Assembly: GCF_025150085.1 (NCBI RefSeq)
Contig: NZ_CP102280.1
Coordinates: forward strand, 2,491,001-2,555,000
DNA from: Dorea longicatena
GTDB taxonomy: Bacteria; Bacillota; Clostridia; Lachnospirales; Lachnospiraceae
Direction of reading: 5' to 3'
Length of the DNA stretch: 64,000 bases
The notes beneath the pieces are model-generated. The model did not search any database. It saw only the letters and a list, made by a program, of their open reading frames with translations, and had not been told where the DNA came from. Below are positions 9,656 to 18,102 of the stretch, one piece after another. A program made the position numbers and the translations under genes. Each line of letters opens with the position of its first letter. Position 1 is the stretch's first letter.

Positions 9656-10495
9656 TTACTGACGTTTCATATCGTTCTTCCAACGTTTTATTTCTTCTAC
9701 ACTATGTCCTACTGCTTCTGCAATCATGTCTTCCCTTGCTCCTAATTCAAGCAACTTCATTGCTGTTTCATATTTTCCTTTTTCTTTTCCACGCTCTTCT
9801 CCTATTAACTCTCCCGCTTTGTAAATCTTATCCATCTCTTTACACATAATCTCCACTCCTTCCTGTGTCTCTTTCAATACTCTTACCCGCTCTGCCAATA
9901 CTTTGCTATACATGTCTTCTGCCTTTGTACAATGAAAATCATGCATCAATCTGCCCAGATCTGTATTTTCTTTCATCCGGGCGTTAATATATATAATTTC
10001 GCTTTTATCATTATAATCTCTGCCGGTTTCTCTTACAGTCCGTTTGATATGTAAGATGGGTGCAACTTCATTTTCTACTTCCTCATCTACGATAAAAATA
10101 ACCTTTGATTCCGGCAGTTTTTCAAAATCTTCTCCCGCAAACAGACTATGTGCGTCTATTATACTGCTGTGGTAGCGCAATCTTTTTGGGCCTGCTCCGG
10201 CTTTTTCCTGCTGTACTTCTATATCATATATTTCTTTTCTGCCATTCACAGCCACACAGTCAAGTACAGCCGATCTTCCCTGTAAATTCTTGTAATCTTT
10301 CTGAACAACGACTTCTGTTAATTCCAGATCATCATTTTCAGTAATAACTCTTAATACATATTCCGCACATTCCAGAATATTTAACACGTTCCGCATGAAC
10401 ATATCACTCATCATTGTCAGCTCTGCGACTAACTTCTCATAATATCGGAACCGTTCATTAACAAAACCTGTCTTTAACAAATTCGTATTATTCAT
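9656..10495 (-). CDS. PD-(D/E)XK nuclease family putative transposase (Rpn-like)
   Basis: A 279-residue member of the PD-(D/E)XK transposase-nuclease family (TIGR01784/Rpn type). Acidic active-site candidates are D79 in SAVLDC and E93 in DIEVQQ, where the usual final Lys is replaced by Gln as is common in the family. The C-terminal tail is highly charged (EERGKEKGKYE). No inverted repeats or target duplications flank it. Its own promoter lies upstream. Function is probably recombination-promoting nuclease; domestication versus mobility is unresolved. Confidence 0.83.
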   Translation of the reverse strand: MNNTNLLKTGFVNERFRYYEKLVAELTMMSDMFMRNVLNILECAEYVLRVITENDDLELTEVVVQKDYKNLQGRSAVLDCVAVNGRKEIYDIEVQQEKAGAGPKRLRYHSSIIDAHSLFAGEDFEKLPESKVIFIVDEEVENEVAPILHIKRTVRETGRDYNDKSEIIYINARMKENTDLGRLMHDFHCTKAEDMYSKVLAERVRVLKETQEGVEIMCKEMDKIYKAGELIGEERGKEKGKYETAMKLLELGAREDMIAEAVGHSVEEIKRWKNDMKRQ

Positions 10496-10509
10496 AGGCT
10501 TCTCCTCTC

Positions 10510-10538
10510 AGTATAAACTTATCTTTACAGTATTTCAA
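10510..10538 (-). promoter_or_regulatory. Promoter of the PD-(D/E)XK nuclease gene
   Basis: TTGAAA at 10538-10533, a 17-base spacer and TATACT at 10515-10510 on the minus strand, followed by GAGAGGAG and the ATG at 10495. Confidence 0.75.
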
Positions 10539-10817
10539 TGCGATAATAATTATATTATCAAGTATATTTGCAAATGATTTTAATCTTCCGTTTCCATCCT
10601 TCATAATGGAATCCCACATTTCGAATATCTGATAATTCAACATTTATTTGCTTATTCTTTTGTTATATATTTTGAAAAATTTTGATATATTTATCGATGT
10701 ATTTCATGATTGGAACGAAATGTTCCTTAACTCAACGAATTATAATATAGAATGATATGTTATAATCATGAATGCACCAGTTTTATCTGATGCATTCACC
10801 TAATATGACTTTTTATT
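10539..10817. other. AT-rich intergenic region
   Basis: About 280 bases with no credible gene. The only structure noted is a hairpin at about 10772-10798 (GAATGCA/TGCATTC arms around an inner CCAG/CTGA) just downstream of the DUF3169 gene, without a clear T-run; it may end that transcript weakly. Confidence 0.6.
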
Positions 10818-11594
10818 TTATCCAATCCTTTTTGCTTTAGAAACCATGCTGGATCTGATATACGTCATTCCTGTGACCAGATAAATGACAGCTACAACAA
10901 GAACCGCCAATATACCAGTATTCAAGAACATATTTGCTATTAATGTAAGCAACAATAATATCGGTATTACTTTGTTCAATACAATATACGTCTTATATGC
11001 ACTTTTGTATATAATTTCTTTTTCTGCTTCATCACAGCTTTCCACCCACTGTTCCGTAAATTTGCTTGAAGTTGGATCACCTTTTTTCTCCGGATGTGCC
11101 GCCTGTATCGCTTTTACATAACGTACAGAAAGATAAATATCGTAGAAATAGCACAGTATAAATATAATGCAGGCGAATAAAAAATATCTGGATTTTCCTG
11201 ATTCTATATACTTCAAAGAATATCCAAAGGATAAAATTATGATGCAGGCCACCTGTGACACCAAATTAACCCCACTGGTCCACGCTCCCCATTTTTCTTC
11301 TTCGTAATCCAGTTCATAGAATCTGTCCTCATCTGCATCCTTCATTTCTTTGTATGCATTCTTTAACCGGTATAAACTGTATTCACCAACAACTACCGTA
11401 ACAACCGCGATTATAATCAGAGCTGGAAATATATATTGCTGAATCGTTCCGTTAATCGTTCTGATTCCTGCATCTATTCCTTTTTTCATCAGTTCATAGA
11501 TGACTACCGACACGCCTCCGGCGATTCCCCCGATTATCACTGCCGCAAGCATCTTCCACGTTGCTGTAAAATAACTACTTTTCTTTTCCTTCAT
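10818..11594 (-). CDS. DUF3169-type membrane protein
   Basis: A 258-residue protein with about six predicted membrane helices (roughly 16-38, 52-70, 108-128, 138-155, 205-222, 228-248) and a charged cytoplasmic loop containing EDRFYELDYEEEKWGAW. The organisation matches the DUF3169 family, which is usually paired with a small XRE regulator as here; the reading frames overlap by 20 bases. The GAGGAG site 7 bases before the ATG supports the start. The function of the family is unknown; a stress-related or bacteriocin-immunity-like role is speculation. Confidence 0.72.
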   Translation of the reverse strand: MKEKKSSYFTATWKMLAAVIIGGIAGGVSVVIYELMKKGIDAGIRTINGTIQQYIFPALIIIAVVTVVVGEYSLYRLKNAYKEMKDADEDRFYELDYEEEKWGAWTSGVNLVSQVACIIILSFGYSLKYIESGKSRYFLFACIIFILCYFYDIYLSVRYVKAIQAAHPEKKGDPTSSKFTEQWVESCDEAEKEIIYKSAYKTYIVLNKVIPILLLLTLIANMFLNTGILAVLVVAVIYLVTGMTYIRSSMVSKAKRIG

Positions 11595-11802
11595 CGTTTA
11601 TCTCCTCCTCATATATAAAAATATCTTCTACATTGACTTCACAAATCTTCGCAAGCTTTAATGCAAGTGTTACTGACGGCGAATAGTCTCCTCTCTCTAT
11701 CTGGCTGATCGTCTGTCTGGATACGCCTGCGAGCTTTCCCATCTCGGTCTGATTGACGCCAAGTCTTGATCTGTATTCCTTCAATCGGTTTAGTAAAGGC
11801 AA
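11575..11802 (-). CDS. XRE-family transcriptional regulator
   Basis: A compact 75-residue Cro/CI-type helix-turn-helix protein (RLGVNQTEMGKLAGVSRQTI recognition region). The TTG at 11802 is preferred because AAAGGAG lies 8 bases upstream of it, whereas the ATG at 11826 has no ribosome binding site; the resulting N terminus also fits the family. It overlaps the DUF3169 gene and probably represses its own operon through the TGACAAC palindromes upstream. Confidence 0.88.
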   Translation of the reverse strand: MPLLNRLKEYRSRLGVNQTEMGKLAGVSRQTISQIERGDYSPSVTLALKLAKICEVNVEDIFIYEEEINDEGKEK

Positions 11803-11830
11803 ATGCTCATCTCCTTTATCAATCATATTT

Positions 11831-11883
11831 TGACAACTTTTCTTGTCATTTAAATTCTAACAGATGACAACTATAGTTGTCAA
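11831..11883 (-). promoter_or_regulatory. XRE operon promoter with two TGACAAC palindromic operators
   Basis: A perfect 18-base palindrome, TGACAACTATAGTTGTCA, lies at 11865-11882 and an imperfect copy, TGACAACTTTTCTTGTCA, at 11831-11848; the centres are 34 bases apart. The first overlaps TTGACA (11883-11878), which with TAGAAT at 11859-11854 (18-base spacer) makes a minus-strand promoter. Autorepression by the XRE protein is the obvious inference. Confidence 0.82.
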
Positions 11884-11942
11884 GTTTCTATTTAATTCAC
11901 TAGGCCAAATCCCCGAACCCTAATAAAAGCTTACAGTTCTCC

Positions 11943-12211
11943 ATTTAATTATTATGGCATGCGAAACCGCAGGAATAAACTTACAAGGTCCTATCCTGTG
12001 CATACGGACTCATGGTTGGTAATTCTTAAGTAAAAAAGTTGACCGTTTGCTCACAAAAAATCCACTGTCTGAGACGAATGTCGAGTTTGGATTTTTTGTG
12101 AGCTCGTTTTTAGAGACTTTTTTGCTTTAGAATTTCCCCATGTTGGAGTCAGCACAGGATAGGACCTTGTAAGTTTATTCCGATCGGTGACAGCCGCCAT
12201 AATGCATTAAA
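11943..12211. mobile_element. MITE-like palindromic element with 30-base perfect inverted repeats
   Basis: A perfect 30-base inverted repeat lies at 11972-12001 and 12152-12181. The symmetry extends outward imperfectly (ATTTAAT...TTATGGC at both outer ends) and inward to a perfect 16-base stem, 12049-12064 with 12088-12103 (GCTCACAAAAAATCCA). The whole ~265 bases could fold into one long hairpin. It encodes no protein. The right end contains the stop codon of the anti-sigma gene (12207-12209). It looks like a non-autonomous element or a structured repeat; no second full copy is in the window. Confidence 0.75.
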
Positions 12212-12797
12212 TAGAAAACATTCCTCCAAACTGTGAAAATCCCAATATACAAGCCGCACATACCAGCATAAATACAATGATTACTTTTACGCCTATAGAT
12301 ATCTTCGCATAACTTTCACAGATCGGGATCTGTTTATACTCCCACTCCGTCTGCATTTTTCTTCTCTTCCATTTCTGAACCAGTGTGATGCAGTCACATA
12401 TGAAGAATGCGATAATAAATCCAAAGCTGAATACCATGGCTGCTATATAATATCCCGCATCGGCACCTTCGATATCTATCTGCCGTTTGCACAATACTAC
12501 AGCCGTTACAATCAATAAGAAATTTAGTAATGTATCCACAATAATCATCTTATCTACGATACTTTTCCTGCCGATTTCCTTCATACGCTCCGCTCCTTCC
12601 TGTAACAACCGCTTTTCATCCAGATCTTCTTCTTTTTTCTGTTTCACCGCTTCCAGTTCCGTCTCTAATTCTTTCATATATTTCCTGCATTCACTACATT
12701 CTGCTAAATGCTCTTCCACCAGTTTTCTGCTATCTTCGCTGCATACCTTATCCAGATATAACGGTATCAGATCTCTGATAATCTCACATTTCATCAT
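12207..12797 (-). CDS. Anti-sigma factor with N-terminal zinc-finger (zf-HC2) domain
   Basis: A 196-residue protein with the ZAS zinc motif near the N terminus (C4, then HLAECSEC giving H30, C34 and C37), a coiled linker and three to four membrane helices (about 85-102, 115-138, 170-190). This is the standard layout of a membrane anti-sigma factor. Its start overlaps the end of the ECF sigma gene by 14 bases, so the two form a coupled pair. The last codons lie in the inverted repeat of the MITE-like element. Confidence 0.87.
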   Translation of the reverse strand: MMKCEIIRDLIPLYLDKVCSEDSRKLVEEHLAECSECRKYMKELETELEAVKQKKEEDLDEKRLLQEGAERMKEIGRKSIVDKMIIVDTLLNFLLIVTAVVLCKRQIDIEGADAGYYIAAMVFSFGFIIAFFICDCITLVQKWKRRKMQTEWEYKQIPICESYAKISIGVKVIIVFMLVCAACILGFSQFGGMFSI

Positions 12798-13282
12798 TGC
12801 CTGCGCCTCCCATCTTTTCTACAATCATTTTCTTGGCTCTGTAATAGGTCACTCTCGCCCAGCTTTCACTTTTTGAAAATAACTGTCCGATATCTCTGTA
12901 TGATACCTCTCCCATCACCCGCAGCATGAATACTTCTTTGTACGGTTCCTGTAAGTCATGTAGAATCTTTCGGATGATCTGTCCATTTTCCTGATTGATT
13001 ATGCCATTTAATAAATCCTCCCCTTGATCTGCATGATTTTCATCTAATTTATTTGCATATCTTTTCTGCTTTTTTGTCCACGCATAATATTCATGCTTCG
13101 CAATCTGACATAACCACACCGATAATTTACATTCACCTCTGAAATTTTCCAATTTTTCAAATGCAATGGCAAATGTCTGCTGGGGTAAGTTCTTCTGCTA
13201 TTTCTCTGTCTCCGGATAATCTCAGCAGAAAACAATATACCTCTTTTAAATATTTCTGATATACTTCCTCAAAAGATTCCAT
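12784..13282 (-). pseudogene. ECF-type sigma-70 factor interrupted by a +1 frameshift
   Basis: The minus strand from ATG 13282 (after AGAGGTGAGTTC) encodes an ECF sigma N terminus, MESFEEVYQKYLKEVY, ending in LRLSGDREIAEELT. At the run of four C residues (G at 13182-13185) the frame breaks and a stop follows; removing one base continues as QQTFAIAFEKLENFRGECKLS into region 4 (LQEPYKEVFMLRVMGEVSYRDIG). Without the extra base the gene would be 166 codons, a normal length. It may be a true pseudogene, a phase-variable tract or a sequencing error. Confidence 0.85.
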
Positions 13283-13329
13283 GAACTCACCTCTCTTCTC
13301 TCATTTATATCTTCTTTTACTATTAAGAG

Positions 13330-13352
13330 TCATTTTTCCTCAATTCGTTACA
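13330..13352 (-). promoter_or_regulatory. Possible ECF-type autoregulatory promoter
   Basis: Upstream of the frameshifted sigma gene the minus strand shows TTTGTAAC (TGTAAC at 13352-13347) followed about 16 bases later by ACTC. The AAC-containing -35 element is typical of ECF sigma factors, and no good sigma-A promoter is seen. The -10 assignment is uncertain. Confidence 0.4.
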
Positions 13353-13396
13353 AACTTTTTTATTTTTATAAACCAAAGGTACTTCCATAGATCCCC

Positions 13397-13453
13397 TTGA
13401 CATTTTCTCCTATATCTATTATAGTACTTATCGCAATTGTTTACAAAGTAAAC
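13397..13453 (+). promoter_or_regulatory. Promoter and palindromic operator of the marR-FUSC operon
   Basis: TTGACA at 13397-13402, a 17-base spacer and TATAGT at 13420-13425 form a sigma-A promoter. Just downstream, GTTTACAAAGTAAAC at 13439-13453 is a perfect palindrome with 6-base arms, well placed for repression by the MarR protein encoded next. Confidence 0.8.
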
Positions 13454-13471
13454 TATTATAAAGGAGCAACT

Positions 13472-13912
13472 ATGAAAGACAAAAACTGGACCGATATCGT
13501 ATCAAAACAAGGCGACCTCCGGCATTTCGCAAGTATGGCGATCCGGAAATCCGGAAAATCAGAGCACACTTCTGCTCAGGAGATTGATTTTCTGTTCCGG
13601 ATCGCGCTTTCGGAAGAACCACTGACCCCAAGACAGATTACCAACGCTATGGGCATCAGTAAGACTATCGTAAGCCGCCTGACCGACCATCTGGAATCCA
13701 AAGGGTTTATCTGTAAAGAGGCCTCTGCGTCCGACCGCCGCAGTTACTGCATCCGCATTACCGGTGCCGGAAAAGATGAGATTGACCGTATGTACTATTA
13801 CTATCTGGATCCACTCTATACATTACAGAAAAATATGAAGAAAGAGAAATTCGAGACTTTATTCCAACTAATCCGTGAAGCGAACGAGATTCTTTCTTCA
13901 CAAAAAAAATAA
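13472..13912 (+). CDS. MarR-family transcriptional regulator
   Basis: A 146-residue winged-helix regulator; the segment LTPRQITNAMGISKTIVSRL holds the HTH and SDRRSYCIRITGAG forms the wing with the conserved DRR. The ATG at 13472 is chosen because AAAGGAG lies just upstream; a TTG 75 bases earlier is actually in the -35 box. It precedes a FUSC membrane protein by 13 bases and presumably controls this small operon in response to a phenolic or other ligand. Confidence 0.9.
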   Translation: MKDKNWTDIVSKQGDLRHFASMAIRKSGKSEHTSAQEIDFLFRIALSEEPLTPRQITNAMGISKTIVSRLTDHLESKGFICKEASASDRRSYCIRITGAGKDEIDRMYYYYLDPLYTLQKNMKKEKFETLFQLIREANEILSSQKK

Positions 13913-13925
13913 AGGAGATTTTATT

Positions 13926-14990
13926 ATGACATTTTACCAGGAACTACAACTAAGCTCGACCGGCTCTAAACAGCTGATTAAAAACACAACCGATAAAAAA
14001 GAAAAACGCCGTCACATACTCATTTACAACTTTAAAGTATATCTTGTAATGGTATTCTGTGTCGCCGTTGTATCTTTATATAGTAAATTCATCGGAAATG
14101 ACAACAGTGTTGTCGGAGTTACCGTGCTTCTGGCCGTGCTGGTTCTCAGGCAGGCCGATTTCGGAATCCGTACCACACACGGACTTGCCTCTATCGCAGG
14201 TATCTACGCAATCCTTATGGCGGGTCCCCGTCTTGCCAACATGGTATCCCCGGTTCCGGCATTCTTTGTCAATGTGGTCTGTATCATGCTGCTGATGATC
14301 CTCGGATGCCACAATGTGATCATGTACAATCACTCTACTTTTGTCCTTGGCTATCTATTATTATTTGGATATGATGTAAGCGGACATGCCTACATTTTAA
14401 GACTGGAAGGACTCCTTGTCGGAATGATCCTCTGCATGATCATTTTCTATAAGAATCAGAAGAACCGTCCTTACCGGCGTAAATTTTCTCATCTGTTCCA
14501 GGAATTCAACATTCATTCCGCACGCAGCAGATGGTATATCAAGCTGACATTCATCGTATCATCAGCGATGCTCATCATGTCCCTGCTCGGACTTCCAAGA
14601 GCTATGTGGGCAGGTATCGCATGTATGTCCGTGTGTCTTCCGTTTACAAATGACTGTGTCGCACGTTCCGGAAAGCGTTGGATGTTCAACATCGTAGGAG
14701 GTCTGTTATTCATTGTTCTGTATACGGTTCTTCCGAAGTCTATGTATGCCTATATCGGAATCATTGGCGGAATTGGTGTCGGATATTCGGCAGGATATTC
14801 CTGGCAGACAGTGTTCAATACATTTGGAGCGCTTTCCATTGCGTCCGGTCTGTTTGGAATGCCATACGCAGTAGCACTCCGAATTGGTGCCAACCTGTTT
14901 GGTTCTGTTTATACGGTCCTGTGCAACAAATTATTCGATAAAGCACACGCTTATTTTCATAGCACCGATTTAAAAACAACGCTCTCTTAA
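13926..14990 (+). CDS. FUSC-family membrane protein (aromatic acid efflux-like)
   Basis: A 354-residue protein with about ten predicted membrane helices in two halves and a central charged loop (NQKNRPYRRKFSHLFQEF). It belongs to the FUSC/fusaric-acid-resistance-like group, though shorter than classical AaeB. The start ATG 13926 has AAAGGAG upstream. Pairing with a MarR regulator suggests ligand-induced efflux; the substrate is unknown. Transcription ends at the hairpin just after the stop. Confidence 0.78.
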   Translation: MTFYQELQLSSTGSKQLIKNTTDKKEKRRHILIYNFKVYLVMVFCVAVVSLYSKFIGNDNSVVGVTVLLAVLVLRQADFGIRTTHGLASIAGIYAILMAGPRLANMVSPVPAFFVNVVCIMLLMILGCHNVIMYNHSTFVLGYLLLFGYDVSGHAYILRLEGLLVGMILCMIIFYKNQKNRPYRRKFSHLFQEFNIHSARSRWYIKLTFIVSSAMLIMSLLGLPRAMWAGIACMSVCLPFTNDCVARSGKRWMFNIVGGLLFIVLYTVLPKSMYAYIGIIGGIGVGYSAGYSWQTVFNTFGALSIASGLFGMPYAVALRIGANLFGSVYTVLCNKLFDKAHAYFHSTDLKTTLS

Positions 14991-14994
14991 AAAG

Positions 14995-15018
14995 GGGATG
15001 TAGCTTACGCTACATCCC
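14995..15018. terminator. Bidirectional terminator between FUSC gene and sdaAA
   Basis: Perfect 10-base stem GGGATGTAGC/GCTACATCCC with a TTAC loop; T-rich tracts follow on both strands. The stop codon of sdaAA (15010-15012) and its last sense codons lie in the stem, so the hairpin is shared by both convergent genes. Confidence 0.88.
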
Positions 15019-15879
15019 TAATTTTTCTACTACTTCCTGTGCTGCAGCTGTTCCGGCAACACCACCGACACCGGTTTCTCTCAATGATACGTCCATCTTG
15101 TCCCCGACTTCTTTCATCGCATCTATCACCTGGTCAACAGGTACCTTACTTGTAATCCCTGCCAGTGCCATGTCCGCTGCCGCCAGCGCATTCACTGCAC
15201 CGCCTACATTACGTTTCACACACGGTACCTCTACCAGACCTCCTACCGGATCACATACAAGTCCCATCAGGTTCTTCAATGCCATCGCACAGGCATGTCC
15301 GATCTGATCCGTATCTCCGCCTTTGATATAACAGATTGCCCCGGCTGCCATTCCCGAACCGGAACCAATCTCTGCCTGACATCCTCCCGATGCTCCCGCA
15401 AGATATGCCCGGTTGGCAATGATCTGACCAAGTCCGGCTGCCACATACATGGCTTCTATCATCTTTTCTTCCGGAACATTATATTCTTTATAATAAGTAA
15501 CAAGTACTGCCGGAAGTACACCGCAGGCTCCTGCTGTGGGTGCCGCAACAATTCGTTTCATACAGGCATTATTACACCCCATCTTCAGTGCATTAGACAT
15601 CACCTTTGAGACAAAATCCCCACACAACGGTTCTTCATTCTCACGGTAATTGTCCATAAGCCCGCCTTCTGTTCCGACCAGACCACTTCTTGATACCTTG
15701 TCTGGTTCATAAGCATCCAGCGCATCCAGCATGGACTGCCACATATACTTCATCTTTTCCCAGGAATCTTCTATCTTCACATCCCTCTCCTGTGCATCCT
15801 CTAACTGGATTGCTTTCCAGAATGGAATGTTCTCTTTTTCCCCTCTCAGTTTCGCCTCTTCCATTGACTGATATGACAT
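15010..15879 (-). CDS. sdaAA: L-serine dehydratase, iron-sulfur-dependent, alpha subunit
   Basis: Deaminates L-serine to pyruvate and ammonia with the beta subunit, using an oxygen-sensitive 4Fe-4S cluster rather than PLP. The 289-residue sequence shows the family motifs SRSGLVGTEGGL, MGCNNACMKRIVAAPTAGACG and GGCQAEIGSGSGMAAGA, whose cysteines supply cluster ligands. It follows sdaAB by 20 bases, forming the two-subunit form typical of Gram-positive anaerobes. Confidence 0.95.
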   Translation of the reverse strand: MSYQSMEEAKLRGEKENIPFWKAIQLEDAQERDVKIEDSWEKMKYMWQSMLDALDAYEPDKVSRSGLVGTEGGLMDNYRENEEPLCGDFVSKVMSNALKMGCNNACMKRIVAAPTAGACGVLPAVLVTYYKEYNVPEEKMIEAMYVAAGLGQIIANRAYLAGASGGCQAEIGSGSGMAAGAICYIKGGDTDQIGHACAMALKNLMGLVCDPVGGLVEVPCVKRNVGGAVNALAAADMALAGITSKVPVDQVIDAMKEVGDKMDVSLRETGVGGVAGTAAAQEVVEKLGM

Positions 15880-15899
15880 ATGTTCTTTTCCTCCATTAT

Positions 15900-16571
15900 C
15901 TATACCGATCCATTCGGATCAAGAAATTTCACACGGATAATTCCCGGCTTGCTCTCCAGTTCATCGATCGCACTCTGCGGGATCACCTGGTCTGTCTCTA
16001 CCACCATAACGGCCGTTCCGCCACGTTTGTCACGGAACACTTGCATGGTCGCCACATTGATCTCGGCTTTACTGAGCGCAGCAGCAACCTCCATGATTCG
16101 TCCCGGTTCGTCCACATTACGGATAATAAGCGTACAGCTCTCTCCGCTGAAATTCACATCAATCCCGTCTAATTTACAGACGCAGATACGTCCGCCTCCG
16201 ATGGAATGTGCCTGGATTTTCATCTGTGGTACGCCCTCTGCTTCCATAATAATCTGGGCAGTATTCGGATGTGCACCCTTGATGTTCTTATTCTTCATTA
16301 CAAAATCCATCCCCATGTCTTTTGCAACTTCGTAGCTGTCCGGTATCCGCATATCGTCCGGCATCATCCCCAATAATCCGGCGATCAGCGCCCGGTCCGT
16401 TCCATGCCCCTTTCCTGTTGCAGCAAAAGAACCATGTAAATAGACTTCTGCCCTCTCCGGCTGATGGCCGAACAACTGTCTTGCAACCATACCTATCCTG
16501 ACTGCTCCCGCTGTGTGCGAGCTGGATGGACCTACCATCACCGGTCCTAAAATGTCGAATATATTTCCCAT
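15900..16571 (-). CDS. sdaAB: L-serine dehydratase, iron-sulfur-dependent, beta subunit
   Basis: The 223-residue partner of SdaAA. The N-terminal half has FDILGPVMVGPSSSHTAGAVRIG, the conserved serine-dehydratase beta motif, and the last ~75 residues form an ACT domain (LIIRNVDEPGRIMEVAAALSKA) that probably senses L-serine. It is the first gene of the operon and has its own promoter. Confidence 0.95.
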   Translation of the reverse strand: MGNIFDILGPVMVGPSSSHTAGAVRIGMVARQLFGHQPERAEVYLHGSFAATGKGHGTDRALIAGLLGMMPDDMRIPDSYEVAKDMGMDFVMKNKNIKGAHPNTAQIIMEAEGVPQMKIQAHSIGGGRICVCKLDGIDVNFSGESCTLIIRNVDEPGRIMEVAAALSKAEINVATMQVFRDKRGGTAVMVVETDQVIPQSAIDELESKPGIIRVKFLDPNGSV

Positions 16572-16664
16572 ATTCTTATTTCCCTTTCTTTTTTACTATA
16601 ACTATCCCTTTCCCCATATTTTCCAGTGTTGAATAGTTACGTATTTTGACATATTCTATCTATT

Positions 16665-16693
16665 ATTATACGTTCCCGCCCCATCTTTTACAA
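16665..16693 (-). promoter_or_regulatory. sdaAB-sdaAA promoter
   Basis: TTGTAA at 16693-16688, a 17-base spacer and TATAAT at 16670-16665 on the minus strand. The transcript would start about 85 bases before sdaAB. Confidence 0.75.
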
Positions 16694-16790
16694 TGGTCTA
16701 TGATTGTTTTTTCCCGGCTGATATGCTAACATTTTATGATACCGGGGTTAAAATATCCTCCCAGCATATAATAATAAGGAAGTGACAAAT

Positions 16791-17909
16791 ATGAACAAAA
16801 AAGAAGTATTAGAGATCCGCAAACAGTTTTCTCCTGAAAATTGCGCCATCACACGTATCTGTGGATGCTATGTCGATCACGAAAAAGAGAAAAAAATGGA
16901 AATGAAAAAAGCCTTCTTATCTTTACCGGAAGAAGAGGCTTTCAAATATTTTGATATCTTCAAACATACACTTTCCGGAACGATCGGAAAGAACCTCATC
17001 AACATGGAATTCCCACTCGACCAGGAATTGAACGGCGGCACACAGGAATTTCTGATGAAATTAAAGAACAGCAAGCTTCAGGACGACCTTCTTCTCGAAG
17101 AATTCTATGATAAAGTTGTGGAAAGTTATGAATACGGCGAGAACTACTATATCATCCTGATCCATGCCGTATACGATGTTCCGGGCAAGACGAAAGATGG
17201 TCTGGAGATGGAAGATGCATCCGACACTGTATACGAACACATCCTCTGCAGTATCTGCCCGGTCAATCTTACAAAAGCCGGACTTACATACAATGCACAG
17301 ACAAATAACATCGAAGACCGCATCCGCGACTGGTTCGTAGAGGCTCCGGTCAAAGGATTCTTATTCCCGGCCTTCCAGGATCGTGCAGCCGATGTACATA
17401 ATGTTCTTTATTATACGAAGAAACCGGAAGAGTTACAGCCATATTTCGTAGAACATGTCCTTGGAAGCACAACACCACTGACTGCAGGCGACCAGAAGAC
17501 AACCTTCCAGGCAATCGTAAGCGACACCCTCGGCGAAGACAGTAACTACGAAGTGGTCCGCAATATCCACGATAACTTAAACGAAATGATCGAACAGGCC
17601 AAGGAAGAACCGGAACCGCTGGAATTATCCAAGACCGATGTCAAGAAGCTCCTGACACGCAGCGGTGTTGCCGAAGAAAAGCTGGAATCATTCGATGATG
17701 AATTTGATGAAACAGTCGGTGTACATGGTACACTGCTTGCATCCAACATTGCCAGTGCTAAGACTTTCCAGATTGAGACACCGGACGTGGTAGTCAAAGT
17801 TAATCCCGAACGTGCCGATCTGGTAGAGACACGTGAGATTGACGGCCGCCGCTGTCTGGTGATTGCGATTGATGATCATCTTGAGGTAAATGGGATTGAG
17901 ATTAATTAG
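16791..17909 (+). CDS. DUF4317 family protein
   Basis: A 372-residue soluble protein without signal peptide or membrane helix, matching the DUF4317 family common in clostridia (N terminus KEVLEIRKQF, then ITRICGCYVDHEKEKK). The ATG at 16791 is used, with AAGGAAG 7 bases upstream, rather than an upstream GTG. The middle has a KLLTRSGVAEEKLESFDDEFDE acidic segment. It is monocistronic. No function is established for the family. Confidence 0.8.
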   Translation: MNKKEVLEIRKQFSPENCAITRICGCYVDHEKEKKMEMKKAFLSLPEEEAFKYFDIFKHTLSGTIGKNLINMEFPLDQELNGGTQEFLMKLKNSKLQDDLLLEEFYDKVVESYEYGENYYIILIHAVYDVPGKTKDGLEMEDASDTVYEHILCSICPVNLTKAGLTYNAQTNNIEDRIRDWFVEAPVKGFLFPAFQDRAADVHNVLYYTKKPEELQPYFVEHVLGSTTPLTAGDQKTTFQAIVSDTLGEDSNYEVVRNIHDNLNEMIEQAKEEPEPLELSKTDVKKLLTRSGVAEEKLESFDDEFDETVGVHGTLLASNIASAKTFQIETPDVVVKVNPERADLVETREIDGRRCLVIAIDDHLEVNGIEIN

Positions 17910-17971
17910 AACGGCTAAAAATCGTATTTGAAGAAAAAATTAAAAAAATTTCAATTTTTTACAAAAAACGT

Positions 17972-18000
17972 TTGCATTTTCCGTCAGACTATGGTAAGAT
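17972..18000 (+). promoter_or_regulatory. tRNA-Leu(CAG) promoter
   Basis: TTGCAT at 17972-17977, a 17-base spacer and TAAGAT at 17995-18000, twelve bases before the tRNA. Confidence 0.75.
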
Positions 18001-18012
18001 ACTTTTTGTCAA

Positions 18013-18095
18013 GCGGAAATGGCGGAATGGCAGACGCGCTAGATTCAGGTTCTAGTGGGAGCAATCCTGTGAGGGTTCAAGTCCCTTTTTCCGCA
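18013..18095 (+). tRNA. tRNA-Leu (anticodon CAG)
   Basis: Acceptor GCGGAAA pairs with TTTCCGC, discriminator A. The anticodon stem CTAGA/TCTAG encloses the loop TTCAGGT, giving anticodon CAG. The long variable arm is typical of a class II tRNA-Leu. No CCA is encoded. Confidence 0.95.
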
Positions 18096-18102
18096 TGAAA
18101 AA

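Noticed and set aside
9656..10495. Complete insertion sequence around the PD-(D/E)XK transposase-nuclease
   Set aside because: No terminal inverted repeats or target duplication are visible at its borders, and it has its own host-type promoter.
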